Assembly (NCBI RefSeq): GCF_000428045.1
Contig: NZ_ATZE01000007.1
Location: forward strand, 177,839-241,838
Direction of reading: 5' to 3'
DNA from: Sedimenticola selenatireducens DSM 17993
GTDB taxonomy: Bacteria; Pseudomonadota; Gammaproteobacteria; Chromatiales; Chromatiaceae
Length of the DNA: 64,000 nt
Position 1 is the stretch's first letter. Each line of letters opens with the position of its first letter. The notes beneath the pieces were generated by a model that searched no databases, was not told the origin of the DNA, and was given only the letters and a program-made list of their open reading frames with translations. Made by a program: the position numbers and the translations under genes. Of this stretch, positions 1 through 8,512 are shown piece by piece.

Positions 1-1
1 C

Positions 2-1825
2 CCGGTCACGCCGCCGGTCATGGAGCCTGTTCCGGCGGTCAATGACGAAAGCTTCCCGGTTTCCCTGGAGGCGCCGGGGGGGTGTCCCCGTTATCTCTGC
101 CGGGTGGTGAAAAATATCAACCCCGCCGCCGAGACACCGCTGTGGATGCAGGAGCGGCTGCGCCGCAGTGACTTGCGCCCCATCAGCCCGGTGGTTGATG
201 TCACCAACTATGTGATGCTGGAGCTGGGTCAGCCGATGCATGGCTTCGATCTGGCCGAGCTTGAGGGCGGCATTCGTGTGCGAATGGCGGACGAGGGTGA
301 GAAGCTGGTACTACTGGATGGCCAGGAGATAACCCTGCGCAGCGATACCCTGGTGATTGCCGACCAGGCCAGGCCGGTGGCCATAGCCGGTATCATGGGC
401 GGGGAGCACTCCGGCGTGAATGACAACACCCGGGATATCCTGCTGGAGAGCGCCTTTTTTGCACCGACCATGATTACCGGCAAGGCGCGCAGTTATGGTC
501 TGCATACCGACTCTTCCCATCGCTTCGAACGGGGTGTCGATCCCCAGCTGCAGAGACAGGCCATCGAGCGTGCCACCCAGCTGCTGCTGGAAATCGCCGG
601 CGGAGAACCCGGCCCGGTATCGGAATCGGCCGACGAATCCCATATTGAACCCCGTCCAGAGATCCTGCTGCGCCGCGAGCGGGTGGCCAGGGTGCTGGGG
701 CTGGAGATTGACAATGACATCATTAGCGACATCCTGACGCGCCTGGAGATGCGGGTAGAGAAGGTGGATGAGGGCTGGAAGGTGATTGCCCCCAGTTGCC
801 GTTTCGATATCAGCATTGAGGAGGATCTGATCGAGGAGGTCGGGCGGATCTATGGCTATACCCGGATTCCCACCCGCCGCAGCGCGACGGCCACGGTGAT
901 GCGGGCTGAACCAGAGGTAACCTTCAATCTGCAGCGGGCCAAGCGACTGCTGGTCGATCGGGATTACCAGGAGGCGATTACCTACAGCTTCATCAGCAGT
1001 GAAATGCACGACCTGATCGATTCCGGACATGACACGGTGGTGCTGGCCAATCCGATATCGTCAGATATGTCGATTATGCGGACCACCCTGTGGGCCGGCC
1101 TGCTACAGACGGCCATGTACAATCAGTCACGCCAGCAAGCACGCGTCAGAATCTTCGAGTCAGGTCTTAGATTTATTAGGCAAGATGATGATATTAAACA
1201 AGAATCAATGATAGCTGGTCTTGTTTCAGGTGCAGCGCAGCCAGAAGGTTGGGGCACCCCTGCGCGGGCCGTTGACTTCTTTGATATCAAGGCCGACCTG
1301 GAGGCGCTGTTTGCCCTGACTGGGTGTGCTGATGAGTTTCGCTTCCAGGCCGCCAGCCACAGTGCATTGCATCCGGGGCAGAGCGCACAGATCATCCGTG
1401 GTGACAAAACTGTCGGCTGGATTGGCAAACTGCACCCGGAACTGGAACAGAAGCTGGATCTGACCTCCGGCGCCTACCTGTTTGAGATTGGCCTGAATCA
1501 TCTTCTGGAAGGGCGTTTGCCGGTTTTCAGTGCGCTTTCCAAATACCCCTCCATTCGGCGCGATATTGCGATCGTGGTGGATCAAAAGGTGGGATTTGAC
1601 GAGATTCGACAGACAATCCGGGAATCGGTGCCGGAAATTTTGAGAGAAATTCTGATTTTTGATGTCTATACTGGTGAAAAGGTAGACTCAGGACGAAAAA
1701 GTCTCGCTTTGGGCTTGATTTTACAGGAAAGTTCCCACACTCTTACGGATGAAAAAGTGGAACGCGTAATGGCGCAGATAGTTGCTGCGCTTGTCGAACG
1801 CTACAATGCACAACTGAGAGATTGA
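2..1825 (+). CDS. pheT: Phenylalanyl-tRNA synthetase beta subunit (5' end outside window)
   Basis: This is the large subunit of the alpha2-beta2 phenylalanyl-tRNA synthetase, which charges tRNA-Phe in the cytoplasm. About 608 codons are visible and the frame is open to the left edge. Since PheT is usually near 795 residues, roughly the first quarter is missing. The visible order is a B3/B4 editing-type region (containing the motif HRFERGVD), the B5 domain, the catalytic-like core (EEVGRIYGY), and a C-terminal anticodon-binding fold ([15 protein letters not shown]). It ends 4 bases before ihfA, as in other gammaproteobacteria. Short stretches near 1150-1240 and 1620-1800 are more AT-rich than the rest of the gene. 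The identification is secure. Confidence 0.97.
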   Translation, partial: PVTPPVMEPVPAVNDESFPVSLEAPGGCPRYLCRVVKNINPAAETPLWMQERLRRSDLRPISPVVDVTNYVMLELGQPMHGFDLAELEGGIRVRMADEGEKLVLLDGQEITLRSDTLVIADQARPVAIAGIMGGEHSGVNDNTRDILLESAFFAPTMITGKARSYGLHTDSSHRFERGVDPQLQRQAIERATQLLLEIAGGEPGPVSESADESHIEPRPEILLRRERVARVLGLEIDNDIISDILTRLEMRVEKVDEGWKVIAPSCRFDISIEEDLIEEVGRIYGYTRIPTRRSATATVMRAEPEVTFNLQRAKRLLVDRDYQEAITYSFISSEMHDLIDSGHDTVVLANPISSDMSIMRTTLWAGLLQTAMYNQSRQQARVRIFESGLRFIRQDDDIKQESMIAGLVSGAAQPEGWGTPARAVDFFDIKADLEALFALTGCADEFRFQAASHSALHPGQSAQIIRGDKTVGWIGKLHPELEQKLDLTSGAYLFEIGLNHLLEGRLPVFSALSKYPSIRRDIAIVVDQKVGFDEIRQTIRESVPEILREILIFDVYTGEKVDSGRKSLALGLILQESSHTLTDEKVERVMAQIVAALVERYNAQLRD

Positions 1826-1829
1826 ACAT

Positions 1830-2129
1830 ATGGCTTTGACCAAGGCGGATATTGCCGAAAAACTTTTTGATGAACTTGGCCTGAACAAACGCGAGGCCAA
1901 GGAGATGGTTGAAATGTTTTTCGAGAAAGTGCGCATTTCGCTGCAGGAAGGTTCACAGGTTAAGTTGTCTGGGTTCGGTAATTTTGATCTGCGCGAAAAG
2001 AAAGAGCGCCCTGGAAGAAATCCGAAAACCGGTGAAGAGATCCCGATTTCGGCGCGCCGCGTGGTGACATTCCGCCCGGGTCAAAAATTGAAGGCGAGGG
2101 TCGAAGCTTATGCTGGAAGCAAGCAGTAA
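1830..2129 (+). CDS. ihfA: Integration host factor subunit alpha
   Basis: This is the alpha subunit of IHF, which pairs with IhfB to bend DNA by about 160 degrees at specific sites in recombination, replication and promoter architecture. The 99 residues match the family length. The N-terminal helices ([17 protein letters not shown]) and the beta-arm region with [12 protein letters not shown] followed by [13 protein letters not shown] are characteristic. It lies directly behind pheT and its 3' end overlaps the next gene by 20 bases, so the three genes are probably cotranscribed. The chosen ATG gives the canonical N-terminus. Confidence 0.97.
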   Translation: MALTKADIAEKLFDELGLNKREAKEMVEMFFEKVRISLQEGSQVKLSGFGNFDLREKKERPGRNPKTGEEIPISARRVVTFRPGQKLKARVEAYAGSKQ

Positions 2130-2469
2130 TACTGCAGATCTGCCGGCAATACCCGGCAAGCGCTATTTCACTATTGGTGAGGTGAGCGAGTTGTGTGGCG
2201 TCAAGCCGCACGTGCTGCGTTATTGGGAACAGGAGTTCACCCAACTGAAGCCGATCAAGCGGCGCGGAAATCGTCGGTATTATCAGCGTCATGACGTATT
2301 GATGATTCGCCAGATACGCAGTCTGCTCTATGACCAGGGTTTTACTATCGGCGGGGCGCGTCAGCAGCTTTCCGGTGAAGGCGCAAAGGACGATCAGGAC
2401 CAGAGTCACCAGATAGCCAGGCAGTTGCGGGCCGAGCTGGAAGAGGTGTTGCAGATACTTAAACGCTGA
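2110..2469 (+). CDS. MerR-family transcriptional regulator
   Basis: This 119-residue protein has a winged-helix MerR DNA-binding domain at about residues 17-85 ([20 protein letters not shown], then [13 protein letters not shown]). A short charged helical tail follows ([13 protein letters not shown]) with no recognisable effector domain. A regulator of this kind commonly follows ihfA in gammaproteobacteria, but its target is not established. The start lies inside the end of ihfA, which suggests translational coupling. No metal-binding cysteines are visible at the C-terminus, so it is not a classic MerR metal sensor. Confidence 0.9.
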   Translation: MLEASSNTADLPAIPGKRYFTIGEVSELCGVKPHVLRYWEQEFTQLKPIKRRGNRRYYQRHDVLMIRQIRSLLYDQGFTIGGARQQLSGEGAKDDQDQSHQIARQLRAELEEVLQILKR

Positions 2470-2523
2470 TTCGCTCAACATTGACAACGGGGTGCATACC
2501 GCCTAGTATGCGCGCTCAGTTTT

Positions 2524-2600
2524 CGGGCGGTGGCGCAGTCTGGTAGCGTGCTTGTCTGGGGGACAAGTGGTCGCAGGTTCAAATCCTGTCCGCCCGACCA
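2524..2600 (+). tRNA. tRNA-Pro (anticodon GGG)
   Basis: The 77-nt sequence folds as a cloverleaf. The acceptor arms are CGGGCGG and CCGCCCG, the anticodon stem CTTGT/ACAAG encloses a loop with GGG at 2558-2560, the T-arm contains GGTTCAAATCC, and CCA is encoded at 2598-2600. It reads proline CCC/CCU codons. It follows the pheT-ihfA-merR genes and is closed by a strong terminator. Confidence 0.97.
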
Positions 2601-2604
2601 ATTG

Positions 2605-2638
2605 AAAAAGGGGGTGTCCGTGAGGACACCCCCTTTTT
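2605..2638 (+). terminator. Rho-independent terminator after tRNA-Pro
   Basis: A 15-bp inverted repeat (5' arm from 2605, 3' arm to 2638) with a GTGA loop has a GGGGGTGTCC arm and ends in a run of T residues. It starts four bases after the tRNA CCA end. Confidence 0.92.
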
Positions 2639-2702
2639 CTATGGTGTGCCAAGCAGGGCGACGCGCATCTATTGCCCTTGATCCTGATCCTGAATTTCTC
2701 GA

Positions 2703-2910
2703 TTCAACCGCCAAGATCACAAAGTACGCAAAGAGATACCATGGCTTATCTTCATTTCCGTCCATGGGTCCGTAACCAGTTGTATTGCATCCTCGGTTCC
2801 GTAAGCGGTACATCCCTGCACCACTCCTCCGGCCCAACCCGGTTGGTGAGTAATTTGGCAAATACAAGTCATTGTTGTCCTTCGTGTTCTTTGCGTCCTT
2901 AGCGGTTGAA
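2703..2910. repeat. Dispersed intergenic repeat, copy 1
   Basis: This 208-bp non-coding element is bounded by inverted ends: TTCAACCGCCAAG at the left and CTTAGCGGTTGAA at the right. Blocks inside it, such as TTCATTTCCG near 2751 and CCTTCGTGTTCTTTGCGTCC near 2880, recur in inverted orientation at 26524-26655. The inverted ends and two copies suggest a miniature mobile element or a widespread dispersed repeat. No convincing protein is encoded. It fills most of the gap between tRNA-Pro and pabB. Confidence 0.7.
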
Positions 2911-3015
2911 ATAGTTTTTTTTAGGTTTATTTCGATGGACGGCGCCTGTGGCGGCAAGTGCTATACTGCTCGGCCCGAATTCACAGCACCGTTTTCAGAT
3001 ATCGATCCCACTCCG

Positions 3016-4455
3016 ATGACGAGCCAGACGCCAACACTGTTGCGGGAACTTCCCTACATCGAGGACACCAGCCGGCTGTTTGCTCCGCTTGCCGGGCAGC
3101 CCTGGGCGATGTTTCTGGACAGCAGCGACCGGGGGAGCAAACAGGCCCGTTATGATCTGGTCACCTGTGATCCGATGGCAACTCTGGTCACTCGAAATGG
3201 CCGGACCCGGATCACCCGGGCGGATGGTTCGGTGGTTGTCTCCGAAGATGAGCCGATGGGCCTGTTGCAGGCCTTGCTTCGGCAACACCGGATGGATTCC
3301 CATGAATCCTTACCCTTTCGTGGTGGGGCTCTGGGCTATTTTTCCTACGACCTGGCCCGCTCTCTGGAGCGGTTGCCGGTTGTGGCCAGGGATCAGGACC
3401 AGTTGCCGGAGATGGCCATCGGCATCTATGACTGGGCGCTGGTGGTCGACCACCAGGAGCAGCGTAGCTGGCTGGTCGGCTGCGGTTTTGATTCGCGTAC
3501 CGTTACTCAGTGGCCAATGCTGGTGGAGCGGTTCTGCCGGCCCCCGGTAATGGTTGAGCCGGTACCTTTCAGGGTGAAGGGAGCGGTCGAGTTCAATATG
3601 TCCCGGCAACAGTATGCCGATGCCTTCCGCGAGATAAAGCGCTACATCCAGGAAGGGGATTGTTACCAGGTGAATCTGGCCCAGCGCTTCTCGGTGGCTA
3701 CCGAGGGTGACCCCTGGCAGGCCTACCAGCAGTTGCGAAGACTCAATCCAGCTCCTTTTTCCGCCTATCTGAATACCCCGGCAGCACAGTTGCTATGTTC
3801 TTCACCGGAGCGATTTCTGGCGATCAGGGACGGGTTGGCGGAGACCCGGCCAATCAAGGGTACCCTGCCGCGTGGCACAACCACCCAGGATGACAGGGCG
3901 CTGAAACAGCGTCTGCTGGCGAGCGAAAAGGATCGGGCGGAGAATCTGATGATTGTAGATCTGCTGCGCAATGATCTGGGCAAAAACAGCGCCTTGGGCA
4001 CTGTGGAAGTGGGTGAGTTATTCGGTTTGGAGAGCTACGCCACTGTGCATCACCTGGTATCCACGATCAGTAGTCGGCTGGCGGCAAATCGGGATGCGCT
4101 GGATCTGTTGCGTGGCTGCTTTCCAGGTGGTTCCATTACCGGCACGCCGAAGCTGCGGGCGATGGAGATTATCGAGCAACTGGAACCGGATCGTCGTGGG
4201 GTCTATTGCGGTTCAATCGGCTATATCGGGTTTGATGGCAATATGGACAGCAATATCGCCATACGCACAATGGTGCATATTGATGGTAGGATGCGCTTCT
4301 GGGCAGGTGGCGGTCTGGTGGCGGATTCCGTGCTGGATAGCGAATACCAGGAGACTTTCCACAAGGCCAACGCCATGCTGCGGCTGTTACAGCCGGAATA
4401 TTCAGCACCCGGAAGTATCCGTGGCGGCCATGTTCCGGATCTGAAAACCGGTTGA
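3016..4455 (+). CDS. pabB: Aminodeoxychorismate synthase component I
   Basis: PabB converts chorismate and ammonia to 4-amino-4-deoxychorismate in the cytoplasm, the first step from chorismate towards folate, working with the PabA glutaminase. An N-terminal anthranilate-synthase-type domain is followed by the chorismate-binding domain. The motif RPIKGTLPRG carries Lys281, which marks PabB; TrpE has PIAGT at this place. FPGGSITGTPK and the metal-binding region near the end (YCGSIGYIG) are also present. The open frame extends up to 2872, but that part runs through the dispersed repeat. The ATG at 3016 gives the normal family length (479 residues). It is followed 13 bases later by a TonB-type gene. 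Confidence 0.94.
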   Translation: MTSQTPTLLRELPYIEDTSRLFAPLAGQPWAMFLDSSDRGSKQARYDLVTCDPMATLVTRNGRTRITRADGSVVVSEDEPMGLLQALLRQHRMDSHESLPFRGGALGYFSYDLARSLERLPVVARDQDQLPEMAIGIYDWALVVDHQEQRSWLVGCGFDSRTVTQWPMLVERFCRPPVMVEPVPFRVKGAVEFNMSRQQYADAFREIKRYIQEGDCYQVNLAQRFSVATEGDPWQAYQQLRRLNPAPFSAYLNTPAAQLLCSSPERFLAIRDGLAETRPIKGTLPRGTTTQDDRALKQRLLASEKDRAENLMIVDLLRNDLGKNSALGTVEVGELFGLESYATVHHLVSTISSRLAANRDALDLLRGCFPGGSITGTPKLRAMEIIEQLEPDRRGVYCGSIGYIGFDGNMDSNIAIRTMVHIDGRMRFWAGGGLVADSVLDSEYQETFHKANAMLRLLQPEYSAPGSIRGGHVPDLKTG

Positions 4456-4468
4456 TTCGAATAATACG

Positions 4469-5281
4469 ATGTTGATGCGCATAGCCAGCGTGCTCCTGTC
4501 ACTGCTGGCCCATGGAACAGTTCTGCTCTATCTAGGCGGCTTTACTCCGCACGACAGGCCGCTACCGGCCACATCGGGCAAAAGTCTGCAGGTCGCTCTT
4601 GTGCGTGCTGAAAAAGGGCAGCAGGAGGCGATGGTTGCGCCTGTGCCCGAGGCGGCGCCGAAACCGGCTTCCGCCAAGGCGGTGTATCAAGCCACGCCGG
4701 AACCGGTTGTCTCGCCCAATGAATCAGACCGGAGCAATGTCATTCAACAGTTGCTCGCCACACAGGCCCCCACCGCGGCGGGGCGACCGGTAAAGAGCCC
4801 TGCTGCGGCAGTATCGAAAAAGCCGGAAGCGCCCGTCGTGCGACACGCCGAGCCGCCGCCCCCGATGCCTGAACCACAACCTGCCAATGAACCGATTGTA
4901 CAGCGCGTGGCCAATCCATCATCCAGTGCCGGGCCGGTTGAGCAGCACGATTCCGCGGAGTCACCGCAGCAGTCGGCGAAGGCTCTGCGGGAGATCGAAC
5001 GAGCCTATATGAACGCCCTGGTTACCGCGATCGAAAGACACAAGCGCTATCCCCTGCGGGCTCGAAAAAAGGGTTATGAAGGAGAAGTCCTGGTGTTGTT
5101 TACCGTGCTCAGGGACGGCACCATCTCCGAGGTCGGAATCGGTAGCAGTTCACTCAGGGTGATCCTGGACCGGGCTGCTTCAAAGGCGGTGACGGATCTG
5201 GGACGTTTTGAACCCATTCCACCCCAGTTGGATCGTGACTACTGGGAGTTTCGGGTGCCGATACGCTTTGCCATGAATTGA
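4469..5281 (+). CDS. TonB-family energy transducer protein
   Basis: This 270-residue protein has one N-terminal membrane segment (about residues 5-22), a long Pro/Ala-rich periplasmic linker, and a C-terminal TonB domain (about 180-270; KRYPLRARKKGYEGEVLVLF, then DGTISEVGI). It would couple the proton motive force, through ExbB/ExbD, to outer-membrane receptors. It lies immediately before the cobalamin riboswitch and the BtuB-type receptor, so it probably energises B12 uptake. It may, however, be cotranscribed with pabB rather than under riboswitch control. ExbB/ExbD genes are not in the window. Confidence 0.9.
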   Translation: MLMRIASVLLSLLAHGTVLLYLGGFTPHDRPLPATSGKSLQVALVRAEKGQQEAMVAPVPEAAPKPASAKAVYQATPEPVVSPNESDRSNVIQQLLATQAPTAAGRPVKSPAAAVSKKPEAPVVRHAEPPPPMPEPQPANEPIVQRVANPSSSAGPVEQHDSAESPQQSAKALREIERAYMNALVTAIERHKRYPLRARKKGYEGEVLVLFTVLRDGTISEVGIGSSSLRVILDRAASKAVTDLGRFEPIPPQLDRDYWEFRVPIRFAMN

Positions 5282-5365
5282 CCCCGCAATCAGAAATTCA
5301 CCCATACACCTCATCCCGACAGGGCCAGTTTGTGCCACGGGTCCAGCCGCGGGGGGTAAATTCCC

Positions 5366-5393
5366 TTGTGGATTTTTCGACTTGGCTTAAAAT
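5366..5393 (+). promoter_or_regulatory. Candidate promoter upstream of the cobalamin riboswitch
   Basis: A -35-like TTGTGG (5366-5371) and a -10-like TAAAAT (5388-5393) are separated by 16 bases. They sit just in front of the riboswitch aptamer, so the transcript would begin close to 5400. Confidence 0.45.
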
Positions 5394-5398
5394 AGCCA

Positions 5399-5575
5399 CC
5401 TCTGAAGGGTGCCCGTCATGGGTTAAAAGGGAACAAGGTGAGTCTGATCCAGACAAATCCTTGACTGTCCTCGCAACTGTAAGCAAGTAGTCCGGTCTCA
5501 TGAAGCCACTGGTCCAACGATTGGGAAGGCGAAACCGGGTGTCGATCTGCAAGTCAGGAAACCTGCCTTTCATGC
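5399..5575 (+). promoter_or_regulatory. Cobalamin riboswitch (aptamer) controlling the B12 uptake genes
   Basis: The characteristic conserved blocks appear in order: AAGGGTGCCCGTCATGGG near 5405, CTGTCCTCGCAACTGTAAGC near 5465, the B12 box GCCACTG at 5505-5511, GGGAAGGCGAAACCGG near 5523, and GTCAGGAAACCTGCC near 5553. It lies 200 bases before btuB on the same strand. Adenosylcobalamin binding is expected to reduce expression. Downstream, ATGCGTC (5572-5578) can pair with GACGCAT (5626-5632), which may be part of the expression platform. No protein is evident between 5282 and 5776. Confidence 0.93.
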
Positions 5576-5776
5576 GTCGCATTTCTACCGAACGGGGTAT
5601 TCAGTAGAGCGGTCTTCCGTTAGCTGACGCATTCAGGCAGGTCGGAAAACCTGTACTTGTATGCAGTCCCGCTGTGGCCCGTTCCGGTTTGGCCTGTCAG
5701 CATCAGCAAGTCTCTCTTTCCGTCCTGCATTTGTTCCAAATGCACTCCCCCCGGGGAGTAACGGAGAGACCCAGCA

Positions 5777-7609
5777 ATGATTCGCAATAGATACTATCGG
5801 TCGGTTATTTTATCCGGCATCACCCTGGCGCTGCCCACGTGTGCAACCTATGCCGCCACCTCCCTGGACAGGGTTAATGTGACCGCCACCCGCATGGCAC
5901 AGAGCATTGATGAAACCCTGGCGGCAGTCACCGTCATCACCCGGGACGATATCAAAAACAGCCAGGCCAAGGACATCACCCAGCTACTCGATGGTACCCA
6001 GGGACTGACCATGAGCAGCAACGGCGGACTGGGCAAGGTAACCGGCATACGTCTGCGGGGTACAGATTCCAAACAGGTGTTGGTGTTGATCGATGGGATG
6101 CGTATCGGTTCCGCTACTTTAGGAACGGTCGCTTTTCAGGATATTCCGCTGGCGCAGATCGAACGGATCGAGATCGTCAGGGGACCCCGCTCCCAGCTGT
6201 ATGGTGCCGATGCCATGGGTGGTGTCATACAGATATTTACCACAAAGGGAAAGCCCGGCGGCTTGGTAACTGCCGAGGCGGAATACGGCTCACACAATAC
6301 CCGACGAGTGGCCCTGGGACTGAATGCAACACAGGATAACCTGGATTACGGTTTTAGCCTGTCTGATCTGCGGTCGGACGGATTCAGCTCGCTGAAAAAC
6401 AATAACCCGGATGAGGATGGTTATAAAAACCGTTCATTCTCTGGACATCTGGGTTATCGCTTTTCCAATGGCCTGAAGCTGGGTGTTACCGCTTTGCAGG
6501 CTAAAGGCGAGAACGAGTATGACAGTGCCTTCGGGCCGGCCGATTTTTTCGATACCGATTTTCTGCAACAGTCGCTCAGCAGCAAACTGGAGTATTCGCC
6601 CAATGACAGCTGGGACATCACACTCTCGTTCGGTGAGAGCCGGGATGAGACGATCAATTTTACCAACAGCAGCTTTGCCTCATTCTTCAATACCAGGCGG
6701 CGTCAATTCTCCTGGCAGAACGACATTGCAGTCGATGAAGAGAGTGTACTCACGCTCGGTATCGATTTTCTGCGTGATCAGGTTGAGGGTACCAGCAGCT
6801 ACAGTGTAAATCAGCGGGATAACAGTGCGCTGTTTGCCCAGTACCAGACAGCGTTTGGCGCGAACGACGTGGTGATCGGCCTGCGGCATGATGACAATGA
6901 AGCGTTCGGCGACTACAACACCGGCAATATCGCCTGGGGACGGGAGTTAACCGAGACGCTAAGGCTGGTTGCCTCCTATGGCACCGGTTTTCGTGCCCCG
7001 ACATTCAATGACCTCTATTATCAGGATCCCTGGGGTTCAAACGGCAACCCGAATCTGACCCCGGAAGAGTCAGAGAGCGTTGAATTGTCACTCAGGGGCA
7101 GTCAGTCGTGGGGCGGATGGAATATCAATCTGTTTCGTACCGATATTGAAGGCCTGATCGACTGGGTCGAAATTGCACCCTTTACCTATCAGCCGCAGAA
7201 CGTCGACCGGGCCAGAATTGATGGCCTGGAGGCGGGCATCAACACGCAACTGGCCGGTTGGCGGATTAGTGGTAATCTGACCCTGCTCGATCCTCGCAAC
7301 CGCACGACGGGTAGATTGTTGACGGATCGAAATGAACAGGCGATTCGGATTGATATTGATCGGGCGTTCGGTCCCACTGAGCTGGGTGCCACACTACAGG
7401 CTCGCAGTCACAGCTACAGCAATGCAACCAATACCTTCAGGACTTCCGGCTTCGGTACCCTGGATCTGCGGGTGGCACACCATCTGAGCAGCGAGTGGAC
7501 CCTGCGCGGTCAGGTGCGCAATCTGTTTGACCGGGACTATGAGACTATTCGTACCTATAACACCGGCGGTCGTGAACTGTTTGTCTCTGTTCATTATGAA
7601 GCGAAATAG
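5777..7609 (+). CDS. btuB: TonB-dependent vitamin B12 receptor (BtuB type)
   Basis: This is an outer-membrane beta-barrel receptor of 610 residues that imports cobalamin using TonB energy. It has an N-terminal signal peptide (cleavage near CATYA-ATS), a TonB box (DRVNVTATR), a plug domain of about 130 residues with VRGPRSQLYGADAMGGVIQI, and a barrel ending in an aromatic-rich terminus. The RNLFDRDY segment near the C-terminus is typical of BtuB relatives. The upstream cobalamin riboswitch is the main support for B12 as substrate. A ribosome-binding sequence (GGAGAG) lies just before the ATG. Confidence 0.92.
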   Translation: MIRNRYYRSVILSGITLALPTCATYAATSLDRVNVTATRMAQSIDETLAAVTVITRDDIKNSQAKDITQLLDGTQGLTMSSNGGLGKVTGIRLRGTDSKQVLVLIDGMRIGSATLGTVAFQDIPLAQIERIEIVRGPRSQLYGADAMGGVIQIFTTKGKPGGLVTAEAEYGSHNTRRVALGLNATQDNLDYGFSLSDLRSDGFSSLKNNNPDEDGYKNRSFSGHLGYRFSNGLKLGVTALQAKGENEYDSAFGPADFFDTDFLQQSLSSKLEYSPNDSWDITLSFGESRDETINFTNSSFASFFNTRRRQFSWQNDIAVDEESVLTLGIDFLRDQVEGTSSYSVNQRDNSALFAQYQTAFGANDVVIGLRHDDNEAFGDYNTGNIAWGRELTETLRLVASYGTGFRAPTFNDLYYQDPWGSNGNPNLTPEESESVELSLRGSQSWGGWNINLFRTDIEGLIDWVEIAPFTYQPQNVDRARIDGLEAGINTQLAGWRISGNLTLLDPRNRTTGRLLTDRNEQAIRIDIDRAFGPTELGATLQARSHSYSNATNTFRTSGFGTLDLRVAHHLSSEWTLRGQVRNLFDRDYETIRTYNTGGRELFVSVHYEAK

Positions 7610-7620
7610 GGGATAATCGC

Positions 7621-7649
7621 CCGGCCCCCTCATTACTGAGAGGGGCCGG
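7621..7649 (+). other. Stem-loop between btuB and btuF
   Basis: CCGGCCCC (7621-7628) pairs with GGGGCCGG (7642-7649) around a short interior loop. No T-run follows, so it is more likely an mRNA stabiliser or attenuating hairpin than a full terminator. It may lower expression of the transporter genes relative to the receptor. Confidence 0.55.
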
Positions 7650-7672
7650 ATCAGGCTTAATCGGGCAGCAGA

Positions 7673-8512
7673 GTGGGTAAAACAATATTGAACCGGAGAT
7701 CACTCACTTTTCTGTTATTGCTGTGGGTGGTTACAGGGGCCAGTGGGGCCGAACAGCCCCAACGTGTCATCTCCATCAACCTCTGTACCGACCAGTTGCT
7801 GTTGATGTTGGGTAGACCGGATCAGATCGCGTCGGTCAGTCACCTGGCACTGGAGCCGAATAGTTCATACATGGCGGCACAGGCTGCCAACTACCCGGTC
7901 AATCACGCCAAGGCGGAAGAGATTCTGGCCCTGAAGCCGGATCTCGTTCTGGCCGGCGCCTACACCGACCGCTCGCTGATTGCGCTACTGAAAAAACTCG
8001 GCTACCGGGTGGAGCAGTTTCCGCTTGCATCCAGTGTCGAGGATATCCGCGGCAATATTCACCGAATGGCCGGGCTGATCGGCCGGGAAGCGCAGGGCCG
8101 CCAGATGATCGAGGCGATGGATGAACGATTGGAACGGATAAAACGGCAGCGACCCGAGATCAGACCCAGGGGAGCATTTTATCAGCCCAACGGCTATACC
8201 GGCGGCATCAATACCCTGCAGCACAGTGCCCTGGAACTGGCCGGGTGGGAGAATATTGCCGCCCTGGAGGGAGTGATTGGTTACGGCGCCATTGATCTGG
8301 AACGGCTGATCCTGGCACGACCGGTACAGCTGTTCACCTCCTCCTATGCTCCCGGCACCCACTCCCGGGGCCAGCAGCTTTTGCAACATCCGGTCCTTCG
8401 GCAATTGACCCGGGGCAGGGCGCCGATTGAGGTGGCCTACCGCTACTGGATCTGTGGCGGACCAATGATTGCGGAAGCGGTGGAGATATTGCACCGGAGC
8501 CTGCCTCGATGA
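7673..8512 (+). CDS. btuF: Periplasmic cobalamin-binding protein (BtuF type)
   Basis: This is the substrate-binding subunit of an ABC importer of the BtuCDF/Fe-siderophore class (279 residues). It has a signal peptide (LTFLLLLWVVTGASG) followed by the helical-backbone binding fold (RVISINLCTDQLLLML, then EEILALKPDLVLAGAYTD). It starts with GTG and overlaps the permease gene by 4 bases (ATGA). Position in a riboswitch-led cluster supports cobalamin. An iron-siderophore substrate cannot be excluded from the protein alone. Confidence 0.87.
   Translation: MGKTILNRRSLTFLLLLWVVTGASGAEQPQRVISINLCTDQLLLMLGRPDQIASVSHLALEPNSSYMAAQAANYPVNHAKAEEILALKPDLVLAGAYTDRSLIALLKKLGYRVEQFPLASSVEDIRGNIHRMAGLIGREAQGRQMIEAMDERLERIKRQRPEIRPRGAFYQPNGYTGGINTLQHSALELAGWENIAALEGVIGYGAIDLERLILARPVQLFTSSYAPGTHSRGQQLLQHPVLRQLTRGRAPIEVAYRYWICGGPMIAEAVEILHRSLPR

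Noticed and set aside
2530..2775. Reading frames across tRNA-Pro and its terminator
   Set aside because: They are explained by the tRNA, the hairpin and the repeat.
2872..3015. 48-codon N-terminal extension of pabB
   Set aside because: It runs through the dispersed repeat and adds nothing similar to PabB; the ATG at 3016 gives the family N-terminus and length.
5278..5490. Small rightward reading frame after the TonB gene
   Set aside because: It overlaps the promoter and aptamer of the cobalamin riboswitch and has no protein-like features.
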